In this document: in pieces, positions 1-9,453 of the stretch
How positions within the stretch are numbered: the first letter of the stretch is position 1
Layout: every line of letters begins with the position of its first letter
Assembly (NCBI RefSeq): GCF_029814935.1
Contig: NZ_CP104582.1
Coordinates: 806,001-870,000 of the forward strand
Reading direction: 5' to 3'
Source: Pseudomonas sp. GD03919
GTDB taxonomy: Bacteria > Pseudomonadota > Gammaproteobacteria > Pseudomonadales > Pseudomonadaceae
DNA length: 64,000 bases
Made by a program: the position numbers and the translations under genes
The notes under the pieces: model-generated
The model's database searches: none
Told to the model about the DNA's origin: nothing
The model's input: the letters and a program-made list of their open reading frames with translations, nothing else

Positions 1-1615
1 TGACGCCAACGCGCAGGTTGTTGGCCACCTGGTTGAGTTCATCGATGGCGGCGCCAGCCTGGCGCAGCGAATCGACGGTCTGGCTGCTGGCTTCACCGAG
101 CTGCAGCAATGCCTGGTTGATCTGTTCGGCGCCGGTGGACTGCGCCTGCATGCCTTCGTTGACCATCTGGATACGCGGCGCCAGGGCCTGCACCTGCTGA
201 ATGATCTGGCTGAGCTGGTCACCCATCTGCGCCATCTCGCCGATGCCGCGGCGCACCTCTTCGGAGAACTTGTCCATGCCCATCACGCCGGCGGATACCG
301 CGGACTGGATCTCGCGCACCATCTGCTCGATGTCGTAGGTGGCCACTGCGGTCTGATCGGCCAGGCGACGGACTTCCACGGCCACTACGGCAAAACCCTT
401 GCCGTACTCGCCGGCCTTTTCCGCCTCGATGGCGGCGTTGAGCGACAGCAGGTTGGTCTGGTCGGCCACCTTGACGATGGTGGTGACCACCTGGGTGATG
501 TTGCTGGCCTTTTCGTTGAGGATCGACAGCTTGCCGTTGACCACATCGGCCGCGCCCATTACCTGGTGCATGATCTCCTCCATGCGGGCCAGGCCCAGCT
601 GGCCGGTGCCAGCTAGAATCGAGGTCTGCTCGGCGTTGTCGGAGACTTCGCCCATGGTGCGGACCAGATCGCGCGAAGTGGCAGCGATCTCCCGTGAAGT
701 TGCGCCTATTTCGGTGGTGGTGGCGGCGGTCTCGGTGGCCGTGGCCTGCTGCTGACGAGAGGTGGCGGCGATCTCGGTGACCGAGGTGGTCATCTGCACC
801 GCCGAGCGCTGGGCGTTGCCGACCAGGTTCTTGAGCTCGCCGACCATGCTGTTGAAGCCCAGCTCGATGGCGTTGAATTCGTCGCGGCGGTGCATGTCGA
901 GTTTCGCCGACAGGTCGCCGCTTTCCAGGGATTTGAGGATGCTGACGATGCGGTTCACGGGGGTGGTGATGGCGCTCATCAGCAGCCAGCCGCAGACGGC
1001 GGAGACGAGGATGGCCAGCAGGATGGCGATCAGTAACCCCGCTTCCATGATCAGCACTGCGCTGCGAATCTCACGCGCGGCGGCATCGGCCTGGCCGCGA
1101 TTCATTTCGATCAGCTCGCTCAGCAGGCTTTCACCTTTTTCCCACTCGGGAAACACGCGTTCGGCGCTGAATTGGCGAGCCTGTTTGGGTGCAAGGCTCG
1201 GCAGGCTGTCGAGCAATTGCCCGTGCCGGTTCAGATACTGGTGCTGCACCTGACGGAACTGTTCGGCCAGCGCCAGCTCCTGCTCGTCTGTCGTGGCACT
1301 CTGGTAGCGGCCGAACTCCTCGTCGAGCGCCTGCATCTGCGTGGCGAATTGGTCGCGGTAGTTGTCCAGCAGGGTGGCAACGTCTTCATCGACGGCGCGC
1401 AACAGCAAGCGGCGAGTGCCAAGCATGTGACGGGACCAGAGGTCTTGTGCCTTGCTCGGGTAATACAGGCCCGGGATCGAATCGTTGCGGATGCCATTGG
1501 CCTCGTTCTCGATCTTGACCAGGCGCATGTAGGAGACGCCGGCCAGCAGGAACAGAATGGCGATGATCAGCAGGAAGCTGACGATGATTCGATTGCGTAC
1601 GGTCAGGTTCATCAT
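1..1615 (-). CDS. Methyl-accepting chemotaxis protein, WspA-like signalling domain (C-terminus cut by window edge)
   Basis: Membrane chemoreceptor, 538 residues visible. A first membrane segment lies at about residues 9-29, followed by a four-helix-bundle-type periplasmic sensor, a second membrane segment near 187-213, HAMP, and a long cytoplasmic coiled coil. The signalling tip contains [19 protein letters not shown]. The visible end ([13 protein letters not shown]) is the usual MCP tail, so only a few residues are missing. Two ATGs (1615, 1612) are in frame. The tip resembles WspA, the receptor of the Wsp surface-sensing/c-di-GMP pathway, but the genes that would confirm this (wspB onward) would lie to the left, outside the window. 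High confidence as an MCP, low as WspA itself. Confidence 0.9.
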   Translation of the reverse strand, partial: MMNLTVRNRIIVSFLLIIAILFLLAGVSYMRLVKIENEANGIRNDSIPGLYYPSKAQDLWSRHMLGTRRLLLRAVDEDVATLLDNYRDQFATQMQALDEEFGRYQSATTDEQELALAEQFRQVQHQYLNRHGQLLDSLPSLAPKQARQFSAERVFPEWEKGESLLSELIEMNRGQADAAAREIRSAVLIMEAGLLIAILLAILVSAVCGWLLMSAITTPVNRIVSILKSLESGDLSAKLDMHRRDEFNAIELGFNSMVGELKNLVGNAQRSAVQMTTSVTEIAATSRQQQATATETAATTTEIGATSREIAATSRDLVRTMGEVSDNAEQTSILAGTGQLGLARMEEIMHQVMGAADVVNGKLSILNEKASNITQVVTTIVKVADQTNLLSLNAAIEAEKAGEYGKGFAVVAVEVRRLADQTAVATYDIEQMVREIQSAVSAGVMGMDKFSEEVRRGIGEMAQMGDQLSQIIQQVQALAPRIQMVNEGMQAQSTGAEQINQALLQLGEASSQTVDSLRQAGAAIDELNQVANNLRVGV

Positions 1616-1723
1616 ATCCACGTGCCTTGGCTGATCAGTTTACCCATCAACTACAGCATACCGGCACATTGCCGTTTTGCCTGGGTGTAACGAATTTGTA
1701 CAGGTTGCCTGGTGAAAGGCAAT

Positions 1724-1750
1724 AAAAAAGCCGGCTTGTGGCCGGCTTTT
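1724..1750 (-). terminator. Rho-independent terminator after ppa
   Basis: A GCCGGC/GCCGGC stem with a 5-nt loop is flanked by an A-run on the left and a T-run on the right. Read on the minus strand it ends in six Ts, 17 bases past the ppa stop. The opposite T-run is also present, so it may work in both directions. Confidence 0.85.
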
Positions 1751-1766
1751 AGGAGGTGGTCAGGGC

Positions 1767-2294
1767 TTATTTTTGGTAAGCCGCGACTGCCTTGTTGATC
1801 AGGCCGCGGGCTTCTTCAGCGCCGCCCCAGCCTTCTACCTTGACCCACTTGCCCTTCTCGAGATCCTTGTAGTTCTCGAAGAAGTGCTTGATCTGCTCGA
1901 TCAGCAGCGCGGGCAGGTCGGTGTATTCCTGAACGTCTTTGTACAGAACGGTCAGTTTGTCGTGCGGAACGGCAACCAGCTTGGCGTCGCCGCCGGCTTC
2001 GTCGCTCATGTGCAGGACGCCGACCGGACGGGCACGGATCACCGAACCCGGAGCAACCGGGTAAGGGGTCACGACCAGCACGTCGAGGGGGTCGCCGTCA
2101 TCGGCCAGGGTGTGCGGGATGAAACCGTAGTTGGCCGGGTAGAACATCGGAGTGGCCATGAAGCGATCGACCATCAGGCAATCGGTATCGTGGTCGATTT
2201 CGTATTTGATCGGCGCGTGATTGGCCGGGATTTCGATGGCAACGTAGATGTCGTTCGGCAGGTCTTTACCAGCCGGGATCTTGCTGTAGCTCAT
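1767..2294 (-). CDS. ppa: Inorganic pyrophosphatase (family I)
   Basis: Cytoplasmic enzyme that hydrolyses pyrophosphate to two phosphates and so drives biosynthetic reactions. At 175 aa it has the normal length of bacterial family I enzymes. The metal-binding signature [10 protein letters not shown] and the ANYGFIPHT stretch are present, as is the N-terminal [14 protein letters not shown]. The ATG has a GGGAG ribosome binding site about 10 bases upstream. It is a single-gene unit ended by its own hairpin terminator. Confidence 0.98.
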   Translation of the reverse strand: MSYSKIPAGKDLPNDIYVAIEIPANHAPIKYEIDHDTDCLMVDRFMATPMFYPANYGFIPHTLADDGDPLDVLVVTPYPVAPGSVIRARPVGVLHMSDEAGGDAKLVAVPHDKLTVLYKDVQEYTDLPALLIEQIKHFFENYKDLEKGKWVKVEGWGGAEEARGLINKAVAAYQK

Positions 2295-2372
2295 GGGGGA
2301 AACTCCCAGGGAGGGCCAAAAAAGTGGGGCGCATTATAGGCGTATTCGCAGTGCGTTACTACGGCGTCCTAC

Positions 2373-3200
2373 TCAACCATTGGTCGCGTTTTCGACCTTC
2401 TGGTAATCGGGGTGTTGCGCCTGCAAGCGCTGCAATCGGGCGAGTGTGTCCTGGCGGTAGAACAGCGCCAGTTGCCGGTAGACATCCGGGAAGGCGTCGG
2501 CCAGCAGGTCCGGGGCGGTGAAGAAGTATTCGCTGGTGACGGCAAAGAACTCTGCCGGGTCTTCGGCGGCGTAAGGGTCGATGGCGGTTTCGGCCTCGGG
2601 GTTGGCGTCCAGCTCGGCGTTCAGGGCGTCATAGGCGCTCTGCATGGCGTGGGCCCAGTCCTGCACGCGCATGTCGCGGTGCAGCGGCGGCAGGCCATTG
2701 GCGCCGCCTTCGAGCATATCCAGCTTGTGTGCCAGTTCATGGATCACCAGGTTGTAACCTTCCCAGCCGCCACTGGCCTCGACCCCGGGCCAGGCGAGGA
2801 TCACCGGGCCCTGTTGCCAGGCCTCGCCGCTGCGCGCGTCGTCCCATTCGTGTTCGATGCCGCTGGCGTCGCGATGGCGTTGCGGGCTGATGAAGTCATC
2901 CGGGTAGAGGACGATTTCGTGAAAACCCCGGTACCAGTCCAGATCGCCCAGGTGCAGCAGGGGCAATTGCGCCTGAGCCGCCAGCAGCAGGTGTTCGACT
3001 GGGCCGAGTTCGAGGCCGGGCAGGGCGGTCAGGTGCTTGTCATGCAGGAACAGCACGGCGCGTTCGCGCAGGTACTGCTCTTCGTGTTCTTCGAGGCCGT
3101 CAAGGATGGGCAGGCGCTTGCGAACCTCGGCCCAGTGAGTCGGATCGACGGGGTTGCGTTCGAGAGTGCGACGACGGCGCCAGGCCTTGAGTGACCACAT
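2373..3200 (-). CDS. MtfA-like zinc-dependent peptidase (M90 family)
   Basis: A 275-aa soluble protein with the zinc-peptidase motif HELAH at residues 154-158 and a downstream acidic segment (AEDPAEFFAVTSEYFF) with the conserved glutamate region of the MtfA/DUF980 family. E. coli MtfA binds the Mlc repressor and has aminopeptidase activity. Whether this protein has an Mlc-like partner cannot be seen here. It lies downstream of the GNAT gene on the same strand with an 81-base gap and no terminator, so the two may share a transcript. Confidence 0.88.
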   Translation of the reverse strand: MWSLKAWRRRRTLERNPVDPTHWAEVRKRLPILDGLEEHEEQYLRERAVLFLHDKHLTALPGLELGPVEHLLLAAQAQLPLLHLGDLDWYRGFHEIVLYPDDFISPQRHRDASGIEHEWDDARSGEAWQQGPVILAWPGVEASGGWEGYNLVIHELAHKLDMLEGGANGLPPLHRDMRVQDWAHAMQSAYDALNAELDANPEAETAIDPYAAEDPAEFFAVTSEYFFTAPDLLADAFPDVYRQLALFYRQDTLARLQRLQAQHPDYQKVENATNG

Positions 3201-3281
3201 GGGGAATGCTTCGTGGCGGAAAACCCGGCCACCATAAGGGCGGTGGCCGTTCGCGGCAAGCCGTGGCGAGCGCTCGCTGTC

Positions 3282-3737
3282 TCAGTCGACGTTGATCGGC
3301 AGCACGTAGTTCTTGAACTGCTCGTCTTCGACGAAGCCGATGGACTCGTAGACCTTCTGCGCCACTTCGTTGTCGCTGCTGGTGGCCACGCGCATGCGCA
3401 CGGCGTTGGTGTCCTTGGCCATCTGTTTGGCCGTGTGCAGCAGGCGGTCGGCCACCAGTTGGCGGCGAGCGTCTTCGGCTACATAAATGTCGTTGAGAAT
3501 CCACACGCGTTTGAGCGACAGCGAGGAATAGCTGGGGTAGAGCTGGCAGAAGCCGAGCAGCTTGTCTTCGTCGTCGGCCAGGGCCAGGTAGATCGCCGAC
3601 TCCTTGCGGCGCAGACGCTTCTCGAGAAACTTGCGCGACGACTCGGGGTAGGGCAGCTCGTTGTAGAACTCGCGGTATTTGACGAACAGCGGGGTCAACA
3701 GATCCAGGTGCTCCAGGGTGGCTTGGACGATGCGCAT
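3282..3737 (-). CDS. GNAT family N-acetyltransferase
   Basis: A 151-aa single-domain GNAT protein. The acetyl-CoA pyrophosphate-binding turn is represented by EDARRQLVADRLL, following the LNDIYV strand (motif A), and the C-terminal VAQKVYESIGFVEDE is the typical motif B. It presumably transfers an acetyl group from acetyl-CoA to an amine. The substrate (small molecule or protein N-terminus) cannot be told from sequence. The glycines of the usual Q/RxxGxG/A motif are partly replaced (RRQLVA), which is tolerated in this family. Confidence 0.85.
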   Translation of the reverse strand: MRIVQATLEHLDLLTPLFVKYREFYNELPYPESSRKFLEKRLRRKESAIYLALADDEDKLLGFCQLYPSYSSLSLKRVWILNDIYVAEDARRQLVADRLLHTAKQMAKDTNAVRMRVATSSDNEVAQKVYESIGFVEDEQFKNYVLPINVD

Positions 3738-3985
3738 GGTGGGCCTCGGCTTCTCTTTGTGGTGGGCAGCAGCGGCGATGCAGCTATATATGCCAGCGAC
3801 TCGGTCGATGCTGCATCAAAGCCGGTTGAATGCGCAATCCAAGCAAGCGTTTGATTTTTACCGCCCGGGCAACTTGGTTTTCGCGTCCTGGTCTGAACAG
3901 GGCGCAGCAGCCGCCCGTCGGACGCTGTGCTAACCTGCCGCCATCGCGTTAAGCCCGGTGAATAGGGCACCTCAAGAGGTCATTC

Positions 3986-5341
3986 ATGCACATCCATATT
4001 CTCGGCATCTGCGGCACCTTCATGGGCTCGCTGGCCGTTCTGGCCAAGGAACTTGGCCACCGCGTCACCGGCTCCGATGCCAACGTTTACCCGCCCATGA
4101 GCACGCAATTGGAGGCCCAGGGCATCGAGCTGATGCAGGGCTATGACCCCGCGCACCTGCAGCCGGCGCCGGATCTGGTGGTGGTGGGCAACGCCATGAG
4201 TCGTGGTAATCCTGCCGTCGAGTACGTACTGAACAAGGGCTTGCCCTATGTATCCGGCCCGCAGTGGCTGGCTGACCACGTGCTGCAGGGCCGTTGGGTG
4301 ATGGCGGTGGCCGGCACCCACGGCAAGACCAGCAGTTCCAGCATGCTGGCCTGGGTGCTGGAGCACGCCGGCATGGCGCCAGGCTTTCTGATCGGCGGTG
4401 TGCCGCAGAACTTCGGCATTTCCGCGCGCCTGGGCGAGACACCCTTCTTCGTGGTCGAAGCCGATGAATATGACAGCGCCTTCTTCGACAAACGCAGCAA
4501 ATTCGTTCACTACCGCCCGCGCACGGCGATCCTCAACAACCTGGAGTTCGATCACGCCGACATCTTCCCGGACTTAGCGGCCATCGAGCGGCAGTTCCAC
4601 CACCTGGTACGCATCATCCCCAGCGAAGGTCTGGTCATCCATCCGGCCAGCGAAACTGCGCTGGCGCGAGTGATCGAGATGGGCTGCTGGACGCCGGTCC
4701 AGACCACTGGCGAAGGCGGCCAGTGGCAGGCGCGCCTGCTCAGCGCCGATGGCTCGCGCTTCGAGGTGAGCTTCGACGGCAAGGTCGAGGGTACTGTGGA
4801 GTGGAACCTGACCGGCCAGCACAACGTCGCCAACGCCCTGGCCGTACTCGCAGCGGCGCGCCATGTCGGCGTGGTGCCGGCGCTGGGCATCGAGGCGCTG
4901 GGCCAGTTCATCAACGCCAAGCGGCGCATGGAGAAGGTCGCCGAGGTCAATGGCGTGACCATTTTCGATGATTTCGCCCACCATCCCACAGCCATCGCCA
5001 CCACGCTCGATGGCCTGCGCAAGCGTGTCGGCGACGATACTCAGGTGATCGCGGTGATCGAGCCACGTTCCAATTCCATGAAGCTTGGCGCCCACCGTGA
5101 CGGTCTGGCCGAATCGGCCGGGCAGGCCGATGCGGTGTTCTGGTATGCGCCGCCGAATCTCGGCTGGGACCTGGCCGCCACCGTGGTGCAGGCGCCGAAC
5201 CCGACGCGCGTGTGCGACTCGCTGGAGTCGATCATCGACGGCGTGAAGGCGCTGGTGCGACCGGGTACGCAGGTGGTGGTCATGAGCAACGGCGGTTTTG
5301 GCGGTTTGCACGGCAAGCTGGCCGCTGCACTGGAGGGTTGA
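3986..5341 (+). CDS. mpl: UDP-N-acetylmuramate:L-alanyl-gamma-D-glutamyl-meso-diaminopimelate ligase
   Basis: Mur-ligase-type murein recycling enzyme. It joins recovered tripeptide to UDP-MurNAc, letting the cell reuse cell-wall peptides. At 451 aa it has family length. It starts with the MurC/Mpl Rossmann motif (HILGICGTFMGSLA), carries the ATP loop AGTHGKTSSSSM near residue 110 and the VVEADEYDSAFFD segment. It lies in the cytoplasm. The next gene, ubiX, begins at the base after its stop, so the two are translationally coupled. Confidence 0.97.
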   Translation: MHIHILGICGTFMGSLAVLAKELGHRVTGSDANVYPPMSTQLEAQGIELMQGYDPAHLQPAPDLVVVGNAMSRGNPAVEYVLNKGLPYVSGPQWLADHVLQGRWVMAVAGTHGKTSSSSMLAWVLEHAGMAPGFLIGGVPQNFGISARLGETPFFVVEADEYDSAFFDKRSKFVHYRPRTAILNNLEFDHADIFPDLAAIERQFHHLVRIIPSEGLVIHPASETALARVIEMGCWTPVQTTGEGGQWQARLLSADGSRFEVSFDGKVEGTVEWNLTGQHNVANALAVLAAARHVGVVPALGIEALGQFINAKRRMEKVAEVNGVTIFDDFAHHPTAIATTLDGLRKRVGDDTQVIAVIEPRSNSMKLGAHRDGLAESAGQADAVFWYAPPNLGWDLAATVVQAPNPTRVCDSLESIIDGVKALVRPGTQVVVMSNGGFGGLHGKLAAALEG

Positions 5342-5971
5342 ATGTCAGGTCCGGAACGCATAACGCTGGCGATGACCGGCGCCTCGGGCGCGCAATACGG
5401 CCTGCGCCTGCTTGATTGTCTGGTGCAGGAAGAGCGCGAGGTTCATTTCCTGATTTCCAAGGCGGCACAACTGGTGATGGCCACCGAAACCGACGTGGCG
5501 CTGCCAGCCAAACCGCAGGCCATGGCGCAGTTCCTCACCGAATACACCGGTGCGGCGGCGGGGCAGATCCGCGTCTATGGCAAGGAAGACTGGATGGCCC
5601 CGGCCGCTTCCGGCTCCGGTGCGCCGACCGCCATGGTGGTGGTGCCGTGCAGCACCGGCACCTTGTCGGCCATCGCCACGGGTGCCTGCAACAACCTGAT
5701 CGAACGTGCCGCCGACGTGGCACTGAAGGAGCGTCGCCAGCTGATTCTGGTGCCGCGCGAGGCGCCGTATTCGAGTATCCATCTGGAAAACATGCTCAAG
5801 CTGTCGAATCTTGGCGTGACCATCCTGCCGGCTTCGCCCGGCTTCTATCACCAGCCGCAGACGCTGGATGATCTGGTGGACTTCGTTGTCGCGCGCATCC
5901 TCAATTGCCTGAACATCCCGCAGGACATGCTGCCGCGTTGGGGCGAGCATCATGTGGTGTCGGATGACTAA
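5342..5971 (+). CDS. ubiX: Flavin prenyltransferase UbiX
   Basis: Makes the prenylated FMN cofactor used by the decarboxylase UbiD in ubiquinone synthesis. The 209-aa protein has the N-terminal FMN-binding motif [13 protein letters not shown], the [12 protein letters not shown] loop and the [15 protein letters not shown] segment typical of UbiX. It starts immediately after the mpl stop (TGA then ATG). UbiD itself is not in the window. Confidence 0.97.
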   Translation: MSGPERITLAMTGASGAQYGLRLLDCLVQEEREVHFLISKAAQLVMATETDVALPAKPQAMAQFLTEYTGAAAGQIRVYGKEDWMAPAASGSGAPTAMVVVPCSTGTLSAIATGACNNLIERAADVALKERRQLILVPREAPYSSIHLENMLKLSNLGVTILPASPGFYHQPQTLDDLVDFVVARILNCLNIPQDMLPRWGEHHVVSDD

Positions 5972-6260
5972 TTCCATGCGGCTGTTCCTTTGCGCTGTGG
6001 CGCTGCTGAGCCTGAGCGGCTGTGCCACCGTGCGCACGCTGGATGCGGCCAAGCCCGGTGCGCCGGTGGTCTACGCCGGCACCCGACTGGATTGGTACAC
6101 CATCAATGGCGGCTGCTGCCCGCTGGATCGTTTCGGCGCCGAGGCACCGCGTTACGCGGGGCTGGATCTGCCGGCCAGCGCGCTGCTCGATACCCTGCTG
6201 TTACCGTTCTCGCTGGCCACTGCGCTGGGCTTCAGCCTGGGCGTCAGCGGCGGGTTGTAG
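5964..6260 (+). CDS. Small lipoprotein, YceK/YidQ-like (DUF1375)
   Basis: A predicted lipoprotein of about 98 aa with a lipobox (LLSLSGC) and mature part beginning [13 protein letters not shown]. The YCGG-like core ([16 protein letters not shown]) and the C-terminal hydrophobic stretch ([21 protein letters not shown]) match the YceK/YidQ group of unknown function. I place the start at 5964, where ATG overlaps the ubiX stop. 5976 is also possible, and 5952 would lengthen the signal peptide without need. It is probably the third gene of mpl-ubiX-lipoprotein. Confidence 0.75.
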   Translation: MTNSMRLFLCAVALLSLSGCATVRTLDAAKPGAPVVYAGTRLDWYTINGGCCPLDRFGAEAPRYAGLDLPASALLDTLLLPFSLATALGFSLGVSGGL

Positions 6261-6293
6261 GCCAACGAGATACGCCACTTTCTGATAACTGGC

Positions 6294-6360
6294 CCCGGAT
6301 TGCATCCGGGCTACGGAAGGCTGCGGTGTCTGGAAATCTGTAGCCCGGATGCAATCCGGG
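6294..6360. repeat. REP-like inverted pair (CCCGGATTGCATCCGGG family)
   Basis: Two perfect 21-base arms (6294-6314 and 6340-6360) face each other around a 25-base spacer, so the region can form a stem. Each arm is itself a near-palindrome CCCGGATTGCATCCGGG followed by CTAC. The same unit recurs at 38010-38030, 39793-39809 and 43685-43706, always between genes. The sequence to the right (about 6378-6475) carries a further GGTGCGC-rich repeat. The rest of this gap shows no gene. Confidence 0.85.
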
Positions 6361-6474
6361 ATGTTGCCAGGGCGCCGTAGGGTGCGCTGTGCGCACCGGT
6401 TTTTGGGGACGGTGCGTAGCCTGGAGTTAATCCGCAAACGCCCCGGGGCGCGGGGTGCACCCGACGTCGCCCGT

Positions 6475-6954
6475 TCAGCAGGTTGCCGTTTCCACTTCCT
6501 GGCACACGTCGATCCACTCGGCACCGACCAGTTCGGCCATGCGCTGCGGGGCGATGCGCACCGCGCTGTGGGTGGCGCCGGCCGCTGGCAGCACTTCATC
6601 GAAAGCCAGCAGCGAGCGGTCGCAGTAGACGCTCAGGGGCGTGGCCAGGCCGAATGGGCAAACGCCGCCGACCGGATGGCTGGTCAGTTCGACCACCGTT
6701 TGCGCATCGAGCATGCGTGCCTTGGTGCCAAAGCATTCCTTCATCTTGCGATTGTCGATGCGCGCATCGCCACGGGCGACGATCAGTACGTCACGCTCGG
6801 CGATGCGGAAGGCCAGGGTTTTGGCGATCTGCCCTGGCGCCACGCCATGCGCTTCGGCAGCCAGCGCCACGGTGGCGGTGCTGGTCTGCAGCTCGATGAT
6901 CGTGATGTCGGGCGCCTTGGCGGCGAAGAAGGCGCGGACAGAGGCCAGGCTCAT
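6475..6954 (-). CDS. YbaK/EbsC-family aminoacyl-tRNA deacylase
   Basis: A 159-aa single-domain protein of the family that hydrolyses mischarged aminoacyl-tRNA, such as Cys- or Ala-tRNA(Pro). The conserved lysine sits in PGQIAKTLAFRI, and the VGGVCPFGLATPLSVYCD stretch contains the GG-PFG motif of the family. I use the ATG at 6954 because homologues begin there (MSLASVRAFFAAKAPD). An upstream in-frame start adds an unsupported basic leader. The tRNA specificity is not visible in the sequence. Confidence 0.88.
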   Translation of the reverse strand: MSLASVRAFFAAKAPDITIIELQTSTATVALAAEAHGVAPGQIAKTLAFRIAERDVLIVARGDARIDNRKMKECFGTKARMLDAQTVVELTSHPVGGVCPFGLATPLSVYCDRSLLAFDEVLPAAGATHSAVRIAPQRMAELVGAEWIDVCQEVETATC

Positions 6955-7017
6955 GAAGCGATTCTCCAGGGCTGTCGAGATGAGCACGGTACGCCGCTGC
7001 TGCAGTCGTGACCGTGC

Positions 7018-7053
7018 TGAAAAACAAACGGCCATGCTCGCGCTGCATGGCCG
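7018..7053 (-). terminator. Terminator after the MBL hydrolase gene
   Basis: Arms CGGCCATGC (7029-7037) and GCATGGCCG (7045-7053) with a 7-nt loop are followed on the minus strand by a T-rich run (TTTGTTTTT). It lies 22 bases after the stop at 7075. Confidence 0.8.
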
Positions 7054-7074
7054 ACACGTCAAGGTTAGATAGCG

Positions 7075-7941
7075 TCAGTTTGCCAGCAGATGGGCTGCTT
7101 TTGCCGTCTCATCGAGCCCGTAGCGACCTTTTGCATCTCGTGTCACCCGGCCCATGGCCACGTCCGGATCGTGGGTGAAGACCAGTCGACCGCCACGAGC
7201 ATACAGGTCGCTCAGTAGTGCTTCCTTCTCCTCGATCAGGACTTCGGGGAAACGGTCGTAACCCATGGTGATCGGCAGGTGAACCCAGGGTGCACCGGGG
7301 ATCAGGTCGCCAGGAAACACCACGGGGCCGCCCGGCATGGCCACTTCAGGCAACAATTGGCCCGGTGTGTGGCCATCGCTCCAGTGCAGGCGCCAATCGG
7401 GGCCGAGCAGTGCGCAACTGTCGGTTTCATCGATCAGATGCAGGCGTCCGCTGGCCTCCAGCAGAGCCAGCAGTTCCGGAATATAGGAGGCCTTGTCGCG
7501 GGCGTGTGGCGTGCAGGCGCGCTGCCACTGGCGTCGACCGGTGACGAAGCGCGCGTTGGGAAACAGCAGGCGTGCCGGCTCGCCATCCTGCCAGGCGGCG
7601 AGCAGGCCGCCGGCGTGGTCGAAGTGCAGGTGGGTGAGCACGACGATATCGATATCGGCATCGCTCAGGCCGAGTTTCGCCAGTTCATCGAGCAGGACGT
7701 GATGCGCTTCCTGCACGCCGAAGCGCTGTTTCAGCTCGGGGCTGAAGAAGGCGCCGATGCCGGTTTCCACCAGGATATTGCGCGCGTCCTCCTGCACCAG
7801 CAGGGCGCGGCAGCCGAGGTCGATGCGGTTCAGTTCGTCGGCCGGCATCCAGCGTTGCCAAAGGGCCTTGGGCGCGTTACCGAACATGGCGCCGCCATCG
7901 AGTTTCTGGCTGTTGCCGGTCAGGGTGGTCAGGGTTCGCAT
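7075..7941 (-). CDS. MBL-fold metallo-hydrolase
   Basis: A 288-aa metallo-beta-lactamase-fold hydrolase with the zinc motif THLHFDHAGG and the later HTPGQ and PGDLIP metal-site segments. Its closest general type is the lactonase/quorum-quenching-like and glyoxalase-II-like group, but the substrate is not deducible. The start at 7941 (MRTLTTLTGNSQKLDGG) was chosen because the in-frame extension upstream overlaps the thiolase gene and looks non-coding. It follows the thiolase by 38 bases on the same strand, which suggests a shared acyl-group metabolism operon. Confidence 0.87.
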   Translation of the reverse strand: MRTLTTLTGNSQKLDGGAMFGNAPKALWQRWMPADELNRIDLGCRALLVQEDARNILVETGIGAFFSPELKQRFGVQEAHHVLLDELAKLGLSDADIDIVVLTHLHFDHAGGLLAAWQDGEPARLLFPNARFVTGRRQWQRACTPHARDKASYIPELLALLEASGRLHLIDETDSCALLGPDWRLHWSDGHTPGQLLPEVAMPGGPVVFPGDLIPGAPWVHLPITMGYDRFPEVLIEEKEALLSDLYARGGRLVFTHDPDVAMGRVTRDAKGRYGLDETAKAAHLLAN

Positions 7942-7979
7942 GGGTTTTCTCTTGTTCTTGTGCAGTGACGGTGATTGTT

Positions 7980-9158
7980 TCAGCGTTCGATGGCCAGGGC
8001 CACACCCTGGCCGCCTCCGATGCACAGGGTGGCCAGGCCACGGTGGGCATCGCGGCGCTGCATCTCGTACACCAGGCTGACCAGAATGCGGCAACCCGAT
8101 GCGCCGATGGGGTGGCCGAGGGCGATGGCACCGCCGTTGACGTTGACCTTGGCACTGTCCCAATGCAGCTCGCGGCCAACGGCGATGGCCTGGGCGGCGA
8201 AAGCTTCGTTGGCCTCGATCAGGTCGAGCTGTTCCAGGCTCCAGCCAGCACGCTCCAGCGCCTTGCAGCTGGCGAATACCGGGCCGATGCCCATCACTGC
8301 CGGGTCGACCCCGGCGCTGGCGTGGGCGGCGATACGGGCCAGCACCGGCAGTTGCAGCTCGGCGGCTTTCTCGGCGCTCATCAGCAGCACGGCAGCGGCG
8401 CCGTCGTTGAGGGTCGAGGCATTGCCGGCGGTCACCGTGCCGTCATTCTTGAAAGCCGGGCGCAGCTTGCCGAGGCTGTCCAGGCTGGTGCCGGCGCGTG
8501 GTTGTTCGTCCTGGGCAAAACGCAGCGGCTCGGCACCGCGCTGGGGAATGTCCAGCGGGACGATCTCATCGGCGAAGCGGCCGGCCTCGATGGCCGCCTG
8601 GGCGCGCTGCTGCGAACGCAGGGCGAAGGCATCCTGCTCGGCACGGGTGACGCCGTACTGCTCGGCCAGGTTCTCCGCGGTGATGCCCATGTGGTAGTTG
8701 TTGAAGGCGTCCCACAGGCCGTCCTGGATCATGGTATCGACCAGTTGCGCATGGCCCATGCGCAGGCCGCTGCGGGCGCCGGGCATGACATAGGGCGCCA
8801 GGCTCATGTTCTCCTGGCCACCGGCGATGATGATCTCGGCGTCGCCACCGCGAATGGCCTGGGCGCCGAGGATCACCGCCTTGAGGCCGGAGCCGCAGAC
8901 CTTGTTCAGGGTCATGGCTGGCACCGTATGCGGCAGACCGGCGAGCAGCACGCTCTGCCGGGCCGGGTTCTGCCCGCTGCCTGCAGTGAGCACCTGGCCG
9001 AGGATCACTTCGTCGACCTGCCCACCCTCGATTCCCGTGCGGGCCAGCAGTTCACGGATCACCGCCGCGCCCAGTTGTGGCGCGGGAATGCGGCTCAACG
9101 CACCCTGAAAGCTGCCGATGGCGGTACGGCAGGCAGCGACGATTACGACTTCACGCAT
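7980..9158 (-). CDS. Acetyl-CoA acetyltransferase (thiolase II type)
   Basis: 392-aa biosynthetic/degradative thiolase that interconverts two acetyl-CoA with acetoacetyl-CoA and CoA. The acylated cysteine is C88 in [10 protein letters not shown]. The general-base histidine is in [10 protein letters not shown] and the second cysteine in [11 protein letters not shown], all at expected places. Length and motifs match AtoB/PhaA. The neighbouring MBL hydrolase is probably co-transcribed. Whether it serves short-chain fatty-acid breakdown or another pathway is not shown. Confidence 0.93.
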   Translation of the reverse strand: MREVVIVAACRTAIGSFQGALSRIPAPQLGAAVIRELLARTGIEGGQVDEVILGQVLTAGSGQNPARQSVLLAGLPHTVPAMTLNKVCGSGLKAVILGAQAIRGGDAEIIIAGGQENMSLAPYVMPGARSGLRMGHAQLVDTMIQDGLWDAFNNYHMGITAENLAEQYGVTRAEQDAFALRSQQRAQAAIEAGRFADEIVPLDIPQRGAEPLRFAQDEQPRAGTSLDSLGKLRPAFKNDGTVTAGNASTLNDGAAAVLLMSAEKAAELQLPVLARIAAHASAGVDPAVMGIGPVFASCKALERAGWSLEQLDLIEANEAFAAQAIAVGRELHWDSAKVNVNGGAIALGHPIGASGCRILVSLVYEMQRRDAHRGLATLCIGGGQGVALAIER

Positions 9159-9201
9159 AAGGGCTCCTCGTCGGCTGGGCAGCGCCAGCCGAGGCTCGAA
9201 T

Positions 9202-9229
9202 AAAAAAGCGCGGCGCCGAAGCGCCGCGC
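9202..9229 (-). terminator. Terminator upstream of the thiolase gene
   Basis: Perfect 9-bp arms (9208-9216 and 9221-9229) with a CGAA loop, followed on the minus strand by six Ts. It would stop transcripts coming from the genes at 9454-10687 and so separates them from the thiolase. Confidence 0.85.
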
Positions 9230-9246
9230 AACACGCTCAACCTTGT

Positions 9247-9288
9247 AGAGCCGCCGATTCGGCGGTGGCGGGTTGTACCCGCCCTACG
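9247..9288. repeat. REP-like repeat (GCGGGTTGTACCCGC type)
   Basis: Two adjacent short palindromes, GCCGCCGATTCGGCGG and GGCGGGTTGTACCCGCC, ending in CTACG. It is a non-coding palindromic unit of the kind scattered through Pseudomonas intergenic regions. Confidence 0.7.
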
Positions 9289-9289
9289 T

Positions 9290-9359
9290 TTAAAACTGCT
9301 CGGCAGTCAGGCCATACAACGACTGGCTGCCGGCGCGAATGCTCGCTTCCAGACTAGGG
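9290..9359 (-). pseudogene. Orphan copy A of a gene 3' end
   Basis: On the minus strand this reads LEASIRAGSQSLYGLTAEQF and then a stop. The same tail, with three substitutions or fewer per 20 residues, ends the broken gene at 9454-9663. No upstream coding part remains here: the frame is open for only a few codons and then runs into a repeat. I do not recognise the parent protein. It looks like a leftover of a partial duplication or deletion. Confidence 0.6.
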
Positions 9360-9364
9360 TCTTG

Positions 9365-9420
9365 AAGGGTGGGCCGGGCGGCGTTCCGCTTTAGCCCACG
9401 CGGCTGTTCGGTCCACCCTA
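9365..9420. repeat. REP-like repeat (GGGTGGGC...TTTAGCCCAC family)
   Basis: The 36 bases from 9365 are nearly identical to 31908-31943, differing at one position in the shared core GGGCGGCG(T/C)TCCGCTTT. Its outer ends AGGGTGG and CCACCCT are complementary. It separates the two copies of the duplicated tail. Confidence 0.75.
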
Positions 9421-9453
9421 TGAGCTCCGGCACAGATAACGCAGACACAGTCT

